A DNA stretch of 64,000 nucleotides from Dickeya aquatica. GTDB lineage: Bacteria; Pseudomonadota; Gammaproteobacteria; Enterobacterales; Enterobacteriaceae. The position numbers and the translations under genes were made by a program. Below, piece after piece: positions 52,705-61,417 of this stretch (the stretch's first letter is position 1; each line of letters begins with the position of its first letter). The stretch covers positions 124,001 through 188,000 of the forward strand of contig NZ_LT615367.1 in assembly GCF_900095885.1 (NCBI RefSeq). The letters run 5' to 3'. The notes beneath the pieces are model-generated. The model was not told the DNA's origin. It saw only the letters and a program-made list of their open reading frames with translations, and made no database searches.

Positions 52705-54005
52705 TATAACTGGAAACTTTCTCGGGGAGATGAAAATCTACTCATTCTTTTCTGATAAGTATTTAATAACTTGATGTTATTCCCTGCTCCATCGGTAATA
52801 TTTAATAATCGGTAAAGTAACTTGGTCTGCTTGAATAAATGAATATCTATTCTTTTTTTGATTCCCTTTCCATAGTTTTGTAGTTCAGGATAATAGCTTA
52901 CCAAGTTTTTAAAAGCATAATTCAAATATATGTTATCGGTTTCACCTTCACATATTACAACTGTTCTATTATTTGCTGCAAAATTTTTATAAAACAAAAA
53001 ATCAGAATAAGTTTTTTCAAATGAGTCATGTGTTTTTCTAGGTTGACCATTGGCATTTTGCATATCCATTCTATTTCTTATTTGATATATGAAACTTAAC
53101 ATTCCATTAAGTTTTTCAAGGCTTATAGGCGTTTTTTCTCCGTTTAAAGATATGAATGCTTGATTATTTTTGAAAAAATTATTGGCCATTGCTCTGGCAA
53201 GATGTTTGAATTCAGATTTGACATTAACTTTTTTGTTTACGATCAAGCCCGTAACGTCCTGCCTTGAATCCTTACATTGGACTCTTGTTTTATTATCATT
53301 AATCGTGAAACCAGATCTTTTTATTTCATTTATTAATGATTTTCCAATAATAGGTTTGTGGTCATGTAATTCCATAATATCATTAGGAAAGATATTTCTA
53401 TTGGTTGATATAGTCAAATCATCGACGTATCTGGTATAGAAACATTTGTTTTTCTTTGCTAATGCACTGAGTTTTACATCTAATATTTGAGCAATCATAT
53501 TGGATATTACAGGGGAGCAGGGGCTGCCTTGGGGAAGACTGTTCTCATGGCAAGCAATTTGGGCAATAATCGTTGCTGTCTTTTCTGGAAGCATAAAGTT
53601 TTTGTTGTGGATAAAATATCCTCTGACTCTTCCAAAATTGATACTGTCGAAAAAATTCTCTAAATCAAGATTTAGTACAAGATTTTTATTTTTATGCTCA
53701 TAAGCATTCGTAAAAATTGATTTTCCTTTTGTATAACCATGCGAAGATATCCTTTTATTTTTTTTACCATTGATCTCTTCGATACACTCTTGTAATCCTT
53801 TAGCAAGCCGCCGCTGCAACTCCTTAAGTTTTTTTGCTGGTGCTTTAATATCTCTGTGACCACCATTTTTCTTTCTAATTTTAAATGTTATATAATTATT
53901 TTGGCTTTTATAGATTGTATATGCTAATGATTTTGGTGAGCAACCAAGCAGATTTGCAATATCTGAAATGTTCTGAGATTCTTTTAGTTTAGCCAGGAAA
54001 CTCAT
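52659..54005 (-). CDS. retron reverse transcriptase with N-terminal half of a fused TOPRIM domain, Ec67 (Retron-Eco2) type
   Basis: 448 codons. Retron RT motifs: LVLNLDLENFFDSINFGRVRGYF (motif A), LPQGSPCSPVISNMIAQ, the catalytic YVDD in CFYTRYVDDLTIST, and INDNKTRVQCKDSRQDVTGLIVN with the retron-type VTG. The C-terminal TOPRIM begins KNFAANNRTVVICEGETDNIYL. Order and sequence parallel Ec67 RT, whose fused TOPRIM is the toxic effector and whose msDNA keeps it in check. After SSPR the frame runs on with unrelated residues to a stop, while the TOPRIM DxD motif continues in the -1 frame (52327-52704); the shift maps to a run of four C at 52724-52727, where a fifth C would restore SSPPRKFPVILLLDND. 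The RT itself is intact. Confidence 0.88.
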   Translation of the reverse strand: MSFLAKLKESQNISDIANLLGCSPKSLAYTIYKSQNNYITFKIRKKNGGHRDIKAPAKKLKELQRRLAKGLQECIEEINGKKNKRISSHGYTKGKSIFTNAYEHKNKNLVLNLDLENFFDSINFGRVRGYFIHNKNFMLPEKTATIIAQIACHENSLPQGSPCSPVISNMIAQILDVKLSALAKKNKCFYTRYVDDLTISTNRNIFPNDIMELHDHKPIIGKSLINEIKRSGFTINDNKTRVQCKDSRQDVTGLIVNKKVNVKSEFKHLARAMANNFFKNNQAFISLNGEKTPISLEKLNGMLSFIYQIRNRMDMQNANGQPRKTHDSFEKTYSDFLFYKNFAANNRTVVICEGETDNIYLNYAFKNLVSYYPELQNYGKGIKKRIDIHLFKQTKLLYRLLNITDGAGNNIKLLNTYQKRMSRFSSPRESFQLYCYLITTADQLGSKE

Positions 54006-54030
54006 ATGATTCCCTAATAGAATTGATAAA

Positions 54031-54155
54031 GGGCACTATAGAAACTCTTTAGCAGGGCGTGAGGTAGTTCCTCATGACCGAGCATACTTAAGGCGTTGCC
54101 TCTAACTTTTTTTTCACATATCACGAAACATGATACAAAATCTTTCTATAGGCCC
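54031..54155 (-). ncRNA. retron ncRNA (msr-msd)
   Basis: On the minus strand GGGCCTATAGAAA (54155-54143) and TTTCTATAGTGCCC (54044-54031) are inverted repeats with a single bulge, positioned as the a1/a2 pair that frames a retron ncRNA immediately upstream of the RT gene. Inside lie a TATCATG-TTT-CGTGATA hairpin (msr-like), an AGGC-AAC-GCCT hairpin and a TGAGG-AACTA-CCTCA stem-loop (msd-like). Length about 125 nt suits the family. The branching guanosine cannot be fixed by eye. Confidence 0.7.
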
Positions 54156-54308
54156 ATGCTTATGCTAACAAGATTTTTTTCTATGTCAATGATTAGTTAA
54201 TGCTGGTAGAGTAATAATATATTACCTTCTTTATAATAAAACAGGCTATTATAAATTCTGCACGTAATTTTTCCTCGTGCGTTTTATATTTCGTTAATAA
54301 TAGACTGC

Positions 54309-54920
54309 TTATTCTTTACTACTATATTCTTGAGCGATATCCAGTATGCATCCTATTTTTTTGACTAATAGTGGCCACCTATACCAAAAATTATGTTTAT
54401 TAAACAGATCTATTTTATGCTTTTTTATTTCATTTATAATGTTCCGGGGCAGGCGTGAGTATTGCATATCTTTTAAGATATATTGTTTCAACCTACCCAG
54501 ACTTGGTTCATTCGGTATTTCAAAAATAAATCCTTTTCCCAAAAGTTGATGAGGCATGTCTTTAGAGTAAACTTGCAGCCGTTCGAAAGGGTTTTTCATG
54601 GTAAGAAGATCGGCAAGCATCATTGGTCTACCATTTTTACTTGTAGGTTTAGCATTTGGTCTATAGCGAGATTCAATACGCAAAAATCTTTTATGATTAT
54701 TTGGATTTATTTTTATAAATTTTGATTGGCCTTTAAATTTTTGAGATTTATTTCCATAAGCATCTATCTTTTCATAACAAAGCAGATGGATTTGAGAGCG
54801 TTTACTTCCAATCTGTATCCCCGGCAAACCTTTTAATGTATCATAATACATGGTTTTTCCTGCCCTCTCTAAGCTCCATATATAATCATGTAAACGGCGG
54901 CCATACAAATCGAGAGCAAC
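54309..54920 (-). pseudogene. phage-type replication protein, C-terminal part (split by IS3)
   Basis: About 202 codons starting, after the duplicated CAAC, with ALDLYGRRLHDYIWSLERAGK, then GIQIGSKRSQIHLLCYEKIDAYGN and FLRIESRYRPNAKP, the pattern (target strand, GSxxS-x-hhhYdK, RiExR) of rolling-circle-type replication initiators from filamentous-phage and satellite elements. Joined to 56142-56589 without the IS it makes one uninterrupted 351-residue protein (reading QIDV-ALDLYG). It probably initiated replication of the island. Now lacking its start. Confidence 0.75.
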
Positions 54921-54991
54921 TGACCTGCTCCCCATTGATTAACACACGACGATGTTAGTAATGTCTTCATCAGCAACATGAGGACAACCCC

Positions 54992-55255
54992 ATGAAGAAG
55001 CGTTTTTCCGACGAACAGATCATCAATATTCTTCGCGAAGCCGAGGCGGGTGTTTCCGCCCGCGAACTTTGCCGTAAGTACGCCATCTCCGACGCCACGT
55101 TTTATACGTGGCGTAAGAAGTTTGGTGGCATGGACGTACCTGAAGTAAAAAGGCTTAAGTCACTTGAAGAAGAGAACGCCCGCCTCAAGAAGCTGCTCGC
55201 CGAAGCCATGCTGGATAAAGAGGCACTACAGGTGGCTTTGGGCCGAAAGTACTGA
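54992..55255 (+). CDS. IS3-family transposase OrfA
   Basis: 87 residues: helix-turn-helix [42 protein letters not shown] (about 4-46) and a leucine-zipper-like helix [25 protein letters not shown] (about 53-78), as in all OrfA proteins, which bind the IS ends. It ends at TGA 55253-55255. A -1 shift at the A-AAG of GGCCGAAAG about 12 bases before the stop would fuse it to OrfB ([12 protein letters not shown]). Confidence 0.93.
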   Translation: MKKRFSDEQIINILREAEAGVSARELCRKYAISDATFYTWRKKFGGMDVPEVKRLKSLEEENARLKKLLAEAMLDKEALQVALGRKY

Positions 55256-55278
55256 CGACAGACCAGAAGCGGGAAGCC

Positions 55279-56112
55279 GTGACAGTGATGTGCAAAGCGA
55301 CAGGTCTGTCGCAACGGCGTGCCTGCAGGCTGACAGGTTTGTCCCTGTCGACCTGCCGTTATGATGCGCACCGCCCGGCTACTGATGCGTATCTGTCTGC
55401 ACGTATCACCGAACTGGCAATGGAACGCCGACGTTTCGGTTACCGGCGTATCTGGCAGCTTCTGCGTCGTGAAGGCCTTTGCGTTAACCACAAACGGGTC
55501 TACCGCATCTATCATCTCAATGGCCTGGGCGTAAAACGCAGACAGCGCCGTAAGGGTCTGGCGACTGAGCGGCTTCCGCTTCTTCGCCCGGATGCGCCGA
55601 ACCTGACATGGTCGATGGATTTTGTCATGGATGCACTTGCCAGCGGCCGCCGGATTAAGTGCCTGACTTGTGTGGATGATTTCACGAAGGAGTGTCTGAC
55701 GATCACTGCTGCTTTCGGTATTTCAGGCGTTCAGGTCACGCGTATTCTGGACAGCATCGCGCTCTTTCGTGGCTATCCGGCGACAATAAGAACCGATCAG
55801 GGCCCGGAATTTACCTGCCGTGCGCTCGATCAATGGGCCTTTGAGCATGGTGTGGAGTTGCGACTTATCCAGCCAGGTAAGCCAACGCAGAACGGATTTA
55901 TTGAGAGTTTCAACGGTCGCTTTCGGGATGAATGCCTGAATGAACACTGGTTCAGCGATATTCTTCATGCCCGGAAAATCATTAATGACTGGCGGCAGGA
56001 CTATAACGAGTCCAGACCTCATTCATCGCTGAATTACCAGACGCCGTCTGAATTTGCAGCAAGCTGGAGAAATGGAAAATTAGAAGGTAAACAAACCGAT
56101 ATTACTAACTGA
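55279..56112 (+). CDS. IS3-family transposase OrfB (DDE integrase domain)
   Basis: 277 residues from an internal GTG, normally made as an OrfAB fusion by -1 frameshifting. HTH_21 region [25 protein letters not shown] is followed by the rve catalytic core: [13 protein letters not shown] (first Asp), [11 protein letters not shown] (second Asp), and [22 protein letters not shown] (Glu), with spacing D-D-35-E. C-terminal [19 protein letters not shown] is standard. The frame is complete, so the element is probably functional. Confidence 0.94.
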   Translation: MTVMCKATGLSQRRACRLTGLSLSTCRYDAHRPATDAYLSARITELAMERRRFGYRRIWQLLRREGLCVNHKRVYRIYHLNGLGVKRRQRRKGLATERLPLLRPDAPNLTWSMDFVMDALASGRRIKCLTCVDDFTKECLTITAAFGISGVQVTRILDSIALFRGYPATIRTDQGPEFTCRALDQWAFEHGVELRLIQPGKPTQNGFIESFNGRFRDECLNEHWFSDILHARKIINDWRQDYNESRPHSSLNYQTPSEFAASWRNGKLEGKQTDITN

Positions 56113-56141
56113 TCGTTGTATCTAATACTGGGGGCAGGTCA

Positions 56142-56589
56142 CAACATCAATCTGCGTTATCCATGCTCTTGCTAATAACTGGTAAAAAACCTCTCCTAAT
56201 TTCTTATTCATCCATAAGAGTAGATGCTTAAATTTTTTAGTAGTGAGATGTTGTGGATGGAAATCGAACCTTATGCCTCCGGTATTTTTATTAATTGGTG
56301 AGTAATCTATGCGTAACAAAACTGTAGGCTTCTTATTTCTTCTTTTTATCAATAATGCACGTCTATAGGGCAAATTATCTTTGTTTTTTATATGTGCTAT
56401 GGAATAATTTTCACTTTTTTCTTTTCCAATGTTTTTTAATTTTAAATAGCTTTCTTTCATTTCTGTTTTTCCCATAAAGAAACTTACTAAGGTTAGCTTG
56501 TCTATTCGTGTTTTTAAAAAATTACCATCCTTGTCTTTCCCAATCTTCAATGAGGAACAAGTATCTATGTTATTTTTATTGAGAAGCAT
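56142..56589 (-). pseudogene. phage-type replication protein, N-terminal part (split by IS3)
   Basis: 149 codons reading MLLNKNNIDTCSSLKIGKDK...RRALLIKRRNKKPTVLLRIDYSP and GGIRFDFHPQHLTTKKFKHLLLWMNKKLGE, ending WITQIDV at the IS junction. The alternation of RFDFHPQHLT (start of the replication domain) and RAWITQIDVALD (after restoring the frame) is that of Rep proteins of filamentous-phage type, where the conserved aspartates follow. In the present sequence six foreign residues from the IS follow before a stop. See 54309-54920 for the remainder. Confidence 0.75.
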
Positions 56590-56773
56590 AGTTAATCCAT
56601 ACGGCTATCAGCCAGAATTAGGATAGAGTATTAAATCAGCCAAGTATTTTATCGGCTATATATTTTAATAGAGAACATCAAATAGATAATATTTAAAAAC
56701 TTACAACTGATAGATGCTCTATTGATATATTAAGTGTGTCTATAACGGGCTATTAGAGGAGAAATTATTTAAC

Positions 56774-56968
56774 TCAACGCGAAGGTACTTTGAGACGCTC
56801 AGCTATCCACTCCAAAACCTCCTCTTCCCGCCATGCAACTGCGCGTGCTCCGGTTAGGCTGACTTGCCGAGGAAATGCACCTGCTTCGATTTGTCGGTAG
56901 AGCGTTGCGCGAGAAATTGCGCATAGTTCCAAAACAGTTTTAACCTTGATCAGGCGTTGATTTGACAT
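56774..56968 (-). CDS. alpA: AlpA-family excision/transcription regulator
   Basis: 64 residues from the ATG at 56968. RLIKVKTVLELCAISRATLYRQIEAGAFPRQVSLTGARAVAWREEEVLEWIAER is the MerR-like winged helix of the AlpA/phage_AlpA family. AlpA controls integrase or excision genes in P4-like and PICI-like elements, which suits its place between rep and the integrase. GC content is higher than in the surrounding AT-rich DNA. Intact. Confidence 0.93.
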   Translation of the reverse strand: MSNQRLIKVKTVLELCAISRATLYRQIEAGAFPRQVSLTGARAVAWREEEVLEWIAERLKVPSR

Positions 56969-57039
56969 CGTTTGAATCCACATAAAAGCGCATCGGATTG
57001 ATACCTCAACGATTTACAGTTTTGTAGATAAATCGAATG

Positions 57040-57200
57040 TGACGATTTAACTATATGAAATGTATGAGTTTTTATGCTTAAAAATTTCAGAAAATTTCAG
57101 AAAATTTTAAATGCCGAAAAGTTTCGAAATTTCTGGGTTTCAAAACAAACGTTCGGCGGCGGAAATTTTCAGGTTTTCTATGTGAAAAGTTTCGCGCGTT
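57040..57200. repeat. A/T-rich TTTC/GAAA repeat cluster, candidate origin or operator region
   Basis: Within the 460-bp gap between alpA and the XRE gene, AAAATTTCAG occurs twice back to back (about 57081-57103), followed by further GAAATTTC, GTTTCGAAA and GAAAATTTTC words, many partly palindromic. Iteron-like repeats beside rep/alpA genes often form replication origins in satellites; they could also be AlpA or XRE binding sites. Nothing else is visible in the gap. Confidence 0.45.
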
Positions 57201-57428
57201 CTGAGTGAAAAAGATGAGTTTGGTAGATCATGAGAACAGCTTTTTTTTGCTGATCCCTGCGGATGTCGTGAGCAAAAGAATTGCTATTTTTCCGGCAACG
57301 GATTGGAGTTTAATGAGTGATTTTTAATCAACTAACTCGGAATGATATAGAAATTATGGAAGTAAAATATATAGCTTTCATGACAAAAACATATTTCTGT
57401 CTGAAAAGCTTCTTGTAATATAAATTAA

Positions 57429-57803
57429 TTATGTGTATTCATCTAGGAACATGATTAAAACTCGGCGTTGTTCATGTGTTAGACGAGGCCAAACTTGTTC
57501 AAATCTATTCTTTAGATCTACATCTTTTACTGGAACAAATTCTGGTTGTTCGTTATTTACATAGGAACTGTCATCTAAGCAATCAATAAAAAACCAACCA
57601 ATAGGGGTGTTCATTTTTATTGCAATATTTACCAGATGCGCGACATTTATTTTATTTGTTCCTCTTTCGTAACGTGAAAGCTGTTGCTGAGAAATATCTG
57701 CATACTCAGCGAGCTGCTGCGCAGTCATACCGAGTTCTTTTCTGCGCATCTGGATACGTTGACCAACCAACTTATCTGCAACCTCTGATGCAAGCTTCGC
57801 CAT
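57429..57803 (-). CDS. XRE-family HTH regulator
   Basis: 124 residues. Residues about 12-66 are a Cro/C1 helix-turn-helix: VGQRIQMRRKELGMTAQQLAEYADISQQQLSRYERGTNKI. The remainder (VAHLVNIAIKMNTPIGWFF...PRLTHEQRRVLIMFLDEY) resembles the tail of MrpJ-type regulators of fimbrial operons. As part of the island it may repress excision or cargo genes. It is divergent from two exported proteins (58051 onward), over 247 bp. Target sites were not identified. Confidence 0.85.
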   Translation of the reverse strand: MAKLASEVADKLVGQRIQMRRKELGMTAQQLAEYADISQQQLSRYERGTNKINVAHLVNIAIKMNTPIGWFFIDCLDDSSYVNNEQPEFVPVKDVDLKNRFEQVWPRLTHEQRRVLIMFLDEYT

Positions 57804-58050
57804 TTTTCCGCCCCATGCTCATCAAAAATGTCTATAAATGGCATTTTGATGTTATTTTACGCTTGCATGAACATCTCTAATGGACTATAAAGTAAATTTT
57901 ACTCTCTTATGGATTTTTTGATGGTTGTGGACTTAATCTCTCAGTCTTCACACGCTCAATAAAAGGATTTAACTCAAATTTGATGTCTCTTGTCTGGAAG
58001 TAGCGAGCTGAAAATTTAAAAACTGTTTACGATTAACTTAAGAGGAAAAT

Positions 58051-58584
58051 ATGAAGATTTTATCTTGTGCTAAATTTTTAATGATACCTTTGATGATTTT
58101 TTGTAGTTCTGCTTATTCGTCATCTGAACCTTCTGTTGTACAGATGGTTGCGGGGAACGATAATGCGAGGACGATAGAGTCTGCTTTTCATCATCTTGTG
58201 GCTAAACATGATAAAGAAATTTCATCCTTAGGCCTCTCCGATAATCAACTCAATTCTATCGTATACGCTCGACCTAGTTGGGTTCATAATTTTGGAAGGT
58301 TTTGTACCGTAAGAGAATTTATTTCTGTTTTATTTGACATTCAAAATATGCAATCCATCCGTACTATTCGTGATGGTAAATATATTGGGTTTAAAATTAA
58401 ATTCAAAGGAAATCCATCCATGGGATTCGCACTTTATAAGGATGGTGACGAGTTTTTTTTAAATTCACTTGTTGATGATGATGGTATTACATCAGCAGTG
58501 GATGCGAAAGAAGAAGCTATAGTCTTTAGTTCTTTTTATTCAATCCTTGTTAATGTAGCAATGAATAATGGTTTTAAAGGTTGA
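58051..58584 (+). CDS. exported protein of unknown function
   Basis: 177 residues with GAGGAA before the ATG and a signal peptide (MKILSCAKFLMIPLMIFCSSAYSS). I do not recognise the family. The mature part is mixed alpha/beta, with HHLVAKHDKEISSLGLSDNQLNSI (helical) and a beta-rich end IGFKIKFKGNPSMGFALYKDGDEFFLNSLVDDDG. It is followed 18 bp later by another small exported protein, so the two are likely co-expressed. AT-rich, island cargo next to the integrase. Confidence 0.7.
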   Translation: MKILSCAKFLMIPLMIFCSSAYSSSEPSVVQMVAGNDNARTIESAFHHLVAKHDKEISSLGLSDNQLNSIVYARPSWVHNFGRFCTVREFISVLFDIQNMQSIRTIRDGKYIGFKIKFKGNPSMGFALYKDGDEFFLNSLVDDDGITSAVDAKEEAIVFSSFYSILVNVAMNNGFKG

Positions 58585-58602
58585 TTATATAAGGATTATT
58601 TT

Positions 58603-58962
58603 ATGAAAATTTTCATTTTAACTATAATAATATCTTTATCTGTTTCAGCCTATGCTAGTGATTATAAAAAGAGAAATGGAGTTCTTTCCCTCACCCCAGA
58701 GGGAGGTTATGCCAGATTTAATATCAATGCATCGTATGATGCTACATCTGGCGTATGTGAACTGGATGGTAAAGCAATGCCTAGTGTCGCTCAACAAGGA
58801 CAACGTAATCGGTGGGTTTATAATGATCAATCGAGTATGTGTATAGCAGTGATCAGTGAATTAAGAAGTGGGGCGATGCAGGTTATTACTAAAGATTGTG
58901 ATAGTTACTGTGGCGTGTCAGCCATAGGGGCTATGGACGGGAAGTATAAGAAAAATAAATAG
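58603..58962 (+). CDS. small exported cysteine-containing protein of unknown function
   Basis: 119 residues: signal peptide MKIFILTIIISLSVSAYAS, then about 100 residues predicted to be mainly beta, with four Cys in the mature part (GVCELDG, SSMCIAVI, KDCDSYCGV) that could form two disulphides. AAGGATT precedes the start. This size and Cys pattern is seen in periplasmic inhibitors and in lysozyme- or protease-inhibitor families, but I cannot assign it. Operon with the preceding gene. No TA-type or immunity motif is visible. Confidence 0.7.
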   Translation: MKIFILTIIISLSVSAYASDYKKRNGVLSLTPEGGYARFNINASYDATSGVCELDGKAMPSVAQQGQRNRWVYNDQSSMCIAVISELRSGAMQVITKDCDSYCGVSAIGAMDGKYKKNK

Positions 58963-59038
58963 CCCATAGATATGGTCCCCTGAGCAGATTACCTTAAGTC
59001 AGGGGACTAAACGTAAAAAATCTTGATGATGTTTTTAT

Positions 59039-60112
59039 TTATGCGATTTCTTTTCTAAAAGGGGTTACGTTGTAAGCTTCCCCATTTTCTAATGAAACAA
59101 GCAATGCGCACCATATATCTAATGCTTTTTTACGCTCATCAAAGTACTGATAGCGATTGTATATGCCTTCTACACCCTTTATTTTGTGGTTTAAGCAACG
59201 CTCTGCTATCACCGGATCTACACCCAGCGCAGCCAAATGGGAGCGTGCCGTTCGCCGAAAATCATGAATCGTGAAATTTGGTACGTCTGGCATATTTGCT
59301 CTTATTTTAGCTAACGCTACAGGCAAGGTACTTTCCTGAATATGAGGAATCATGCGGTGTTGCATTTTTCTTGCCGGGAGGACCCATTCACTGTTGCCGG
59401 ACATGTTTTGCAATTCTGTAAGCCAGCCAATAACGGGGGCAGCAAGCGGGATATCAATACCATCGCCGTTTTTAACGCGTTCAGCGGGCAAATGCCAGAC
59501 ACCTCCATCCAGATCAAATTCTGACCATCTAGCGCCACACAATTCCATCTTTCGGCAACAGAGGGCCAAAATGAGCTTCATAGTTAGTTCATTCTGCCGG
59601 GAAAACCCCTTGGTCAACGGCATTACCTGAAAAAGCTTTACCAGTTCTTCTCGGCTTAACCAGCGTTCACGACTTTGTTCTTGTCCTCCGGCATCAGAGA
59701 TATCAAATGCACTTGCTGGATTAGTAGCCAGCATGTGCCGCTTGATACCGTAGTCAAAGATCCGTCGAGTCCACCTGAGAACGTCATTGGCAACGGTAGG
59801 CGCTCCCCGCAGAAGGATTTTTTGCAACATATCATCAATATGATAGGGGCGAACGTCCTCTATTCGCAGATTGCCTATATTTGGATTTATATCTTTTTCG
59901 ATGCGGCGGCGCAGTATCTCGGGGTGCTTCCAGCGTTTAAGTATCTGACGTTCAAAATATTCGCTGGCTAATTGGGAAACCCGAAGTGCGTGCTTTTCAG
60001 ACTCCATTTTTTTGAGGGCATCAGCTTTCCGTTCTTGCTTCTCTCCGGCTACGTCATAACCCAATGCTACACGCGCAGAGAGCTCTTTAGCTGTTTCCCG
60101 CGCTCTTGCTAG
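59039..60112 (-). pseudogene. P4-type tyrosine integrase, main part (split by IS5)
   Basis: From the IS junction it reads ARARETAKELSARVALGYD, the end of the N-terminal domain, then the SAM-like core-binding domain (VSQLASEYFERQILKRW) and the catalytic domain with Arg in ALCCRKMELCGARWSEFD, His-x-x-Arg in IHDFRRTARSHLAALG, and the final LNHKIKGVEGIYNRYQY with the Tyr nucleophile. Together with 61034-61225 it gives a 420-residue P4-like integrase. The IS has removed the normal start, so excision is unlikely unless the fragment is expressed from the IS. Confidence 0.88.
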
Positions 60113-61032
60113 GGTGTGTCCCGTAACTGTTTTTTGTACAATCAGGGACATGATTTTGCCACAAAAAGTACTTCAATTTGGCTCGTTACGATTTTCCCGA
60201 TGATGCATGGGCGCTGATTTCTCCCATGCTGCCGCCTGAAAGAGGCTCTTCCAGAGGCGGCCGTCCTTACTTTGCTCACCGGCATGTCATGAATGGCATA
60301 TTTTGGGTGCTTTGCTCCGGCGCACCGTGGCGGGATTTACCTGAGCGTTATGGTCAATGGAAAACGATTTACAACCGCTTTAACCGGTGGTCTAAAGCCG
60401 GAGTAATAAACAGTATTTTCAATAAATTACTCCAGATTCTGGATGAGGGCGCACTGATTGACTGGGATGTTATCGCGCTGGATGGCAGTAACGTTCGCGC
60501 CCTGAAAGCGGCCGCTGGTGCGAAAAAAAACATCCCGATGAACACGAGGACCATGGGCTGGGTCGCTCACGCGGCGGCTTTGGCACCAAAATCCATCTGG
60601 CGACAGATGGCACAGGATTACCGCTAAGTTTTTGCCTGAGCGGTGGACAGGCCCACGAAAGCCGGTATGCGGAAACGTTGCTTAACCGCGTCGGGATTAT
60701 CCGAAGAAGTGGGCATCTGAAATCGCGTCCGAAAGCGGTACTGGCGGATAAGGGTTACTCAAGTAACAGCCTCCGCATTCATTTGAAAATAAAGGGAATA
60801 AAAGTGGTAATTCCGTTTAAATCGAATGAGAAAGCCAGTCAGGACAGACGTCGGCCCCTCGACAGAGGCCTGTACAAAAAACGCAATGTCGTGGAGCGCT
60901 GCTTTGCGATACTCAAAGAAAATCGTCGTATCGCTACACGCTCGGAAAAAACAGCCAGAAACTACCTGAGTATGCTAAAGCTGGGGGCGATCAGGTTATT
61001 TTTGAAGCGGTTGTTAAGTTAAGGGACACAGC
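60113..61032 (+). mobile_element. IS5-family insertion sequence, IS427 group
   Basis: 920 bp with terminal repeats GGTGTGTCCCGTAAC (left) and GGCTGTGTCCCTTAAC (right, read inward), flanked by CTAG on both sides (60109-60112 and 61033-61036). IS427-group elements give 2-4 bp duplications around TA, often at CTAG. It interrupts the integrase gene and encodes a two-frame transposase. Confidence 0.9.
60178..61022 (+). CDS. IS5/IS427-group transposase, two frames joined by -1 frameshift
   Basis: The first frame (60178-60627; likely TTG start, ARYDFPDDAWALISPMLPPE) carries the N-terminal DUF4096-type domain (YFAHRHVMNGIFWVLCSGAPWRDLP) and the first catalytic Asp in ALDGSNV. It passes an A-rich slippery site at about 60519-60527, A-AAA-AAC in phase, after which the -1 frame reads DEHEDHGLGRSRGGFGTKIH through the second Asp (ADKGYSS) and the final Glu (NVVERCFAILKENRRIATR) to 61022. 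This is the usual expression strategy of the group. Both frames are complete. Confidence 0.9.
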
Positions 61033-61033
61033 C

Positions 61034-61225
61034 TAGTGATAGTTCGGCATAGGAACCGATGCCCATTACTCGCTGCTTTCCAGAGAAACGATAGCGAAAA
61101 CGCCAGAATGGAGCAGCATACTTCTTTGGAAAACAAAGGTATAAGCCATTACCATCCGACTTTGCTTCGAAACGTTCGTCAGCTCTGATCCATGCCTTGA
61201 TTTGTATGTCTGTCATTTTTGCCAT
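61034..61225 (-). pseudogene. P4-type integrase, N-terminal fragment
   Basis: 64 codons: MAKMTDIQIKAWIRADERFE, SDGNGLYLCFPKKYAAPFWRFRYRFSGKQRVMGIGSYAELSL, the DUF4102 N-terminal domain typical of P4-like integrases that binds arm-type sites. The frame then enters the IS5 end and stops. Restoring CTAG once gives ELSL-ARARETAK in frame with 59039-60112. Confidence 0.9.
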
Positions 61226-61417
61226 GTATGACTCTGCTTATCTGCTATGTGTACATACTCATGATGACATAAAAATCATTATGTACATAGATAAGTACAC
61301 GCTAAACATGCGCTTTAGTGATACACGATGAGACAATGCGACAAAAAATAGCCCGTAAATACGGGCCGTTAGAGGTGGGTTTAGCTTGGGTGAGACAAGG
61401 TGAGATCGCCTGAGATA
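61226..61417. other. right attachment region of the island
   Basis: 192 bp between the integrase start and yicC hold several TGTACATA / TATGTAC words and TAAGTACACG (61292-61301), also found at 49409-49418 near the other end. They look like arm-type integrase sites. The core candidate ATTCAATATT starts two bases into the yicC stop codon (61420). Confidence 0.45.

Larger units (their letters stand above)
54921..56141 (+). mobile_element. IS3-family insertion sequence, IS407 group
   Basis: 1221 bp. Left end TGACCTGCTCCCCA (from 54921) and right end, read inward, TGACCTGCCCCCAG (from 56141) are the terminal repeats; TGACCTGCCCCCA is typical of the IS407 group. The flanks duplicate CAAC (54917-54920 and 56142-56145), the 4-bp duplication expected for the group. 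Two overlapping frames with a -1 shift encode the transposase. It disrupts the island rep gene. Confidence 0.92.

Noticed and set aside
52716-52735. Programmed -1 frameshifting between the retron RT and TOPRIM halves
   Set aside because: The shift point has no X-XXY-YYZ slippery heptamer and no obvious downstream stem; a 1-nt change in the C run explains it more simply.
58051-58962. Toxin-antitoxin or toxin-immunity pair
   Set aside because: Both proteins have signal peptides and neither shows a toxin fold or antitoxin DNA-binding motif.
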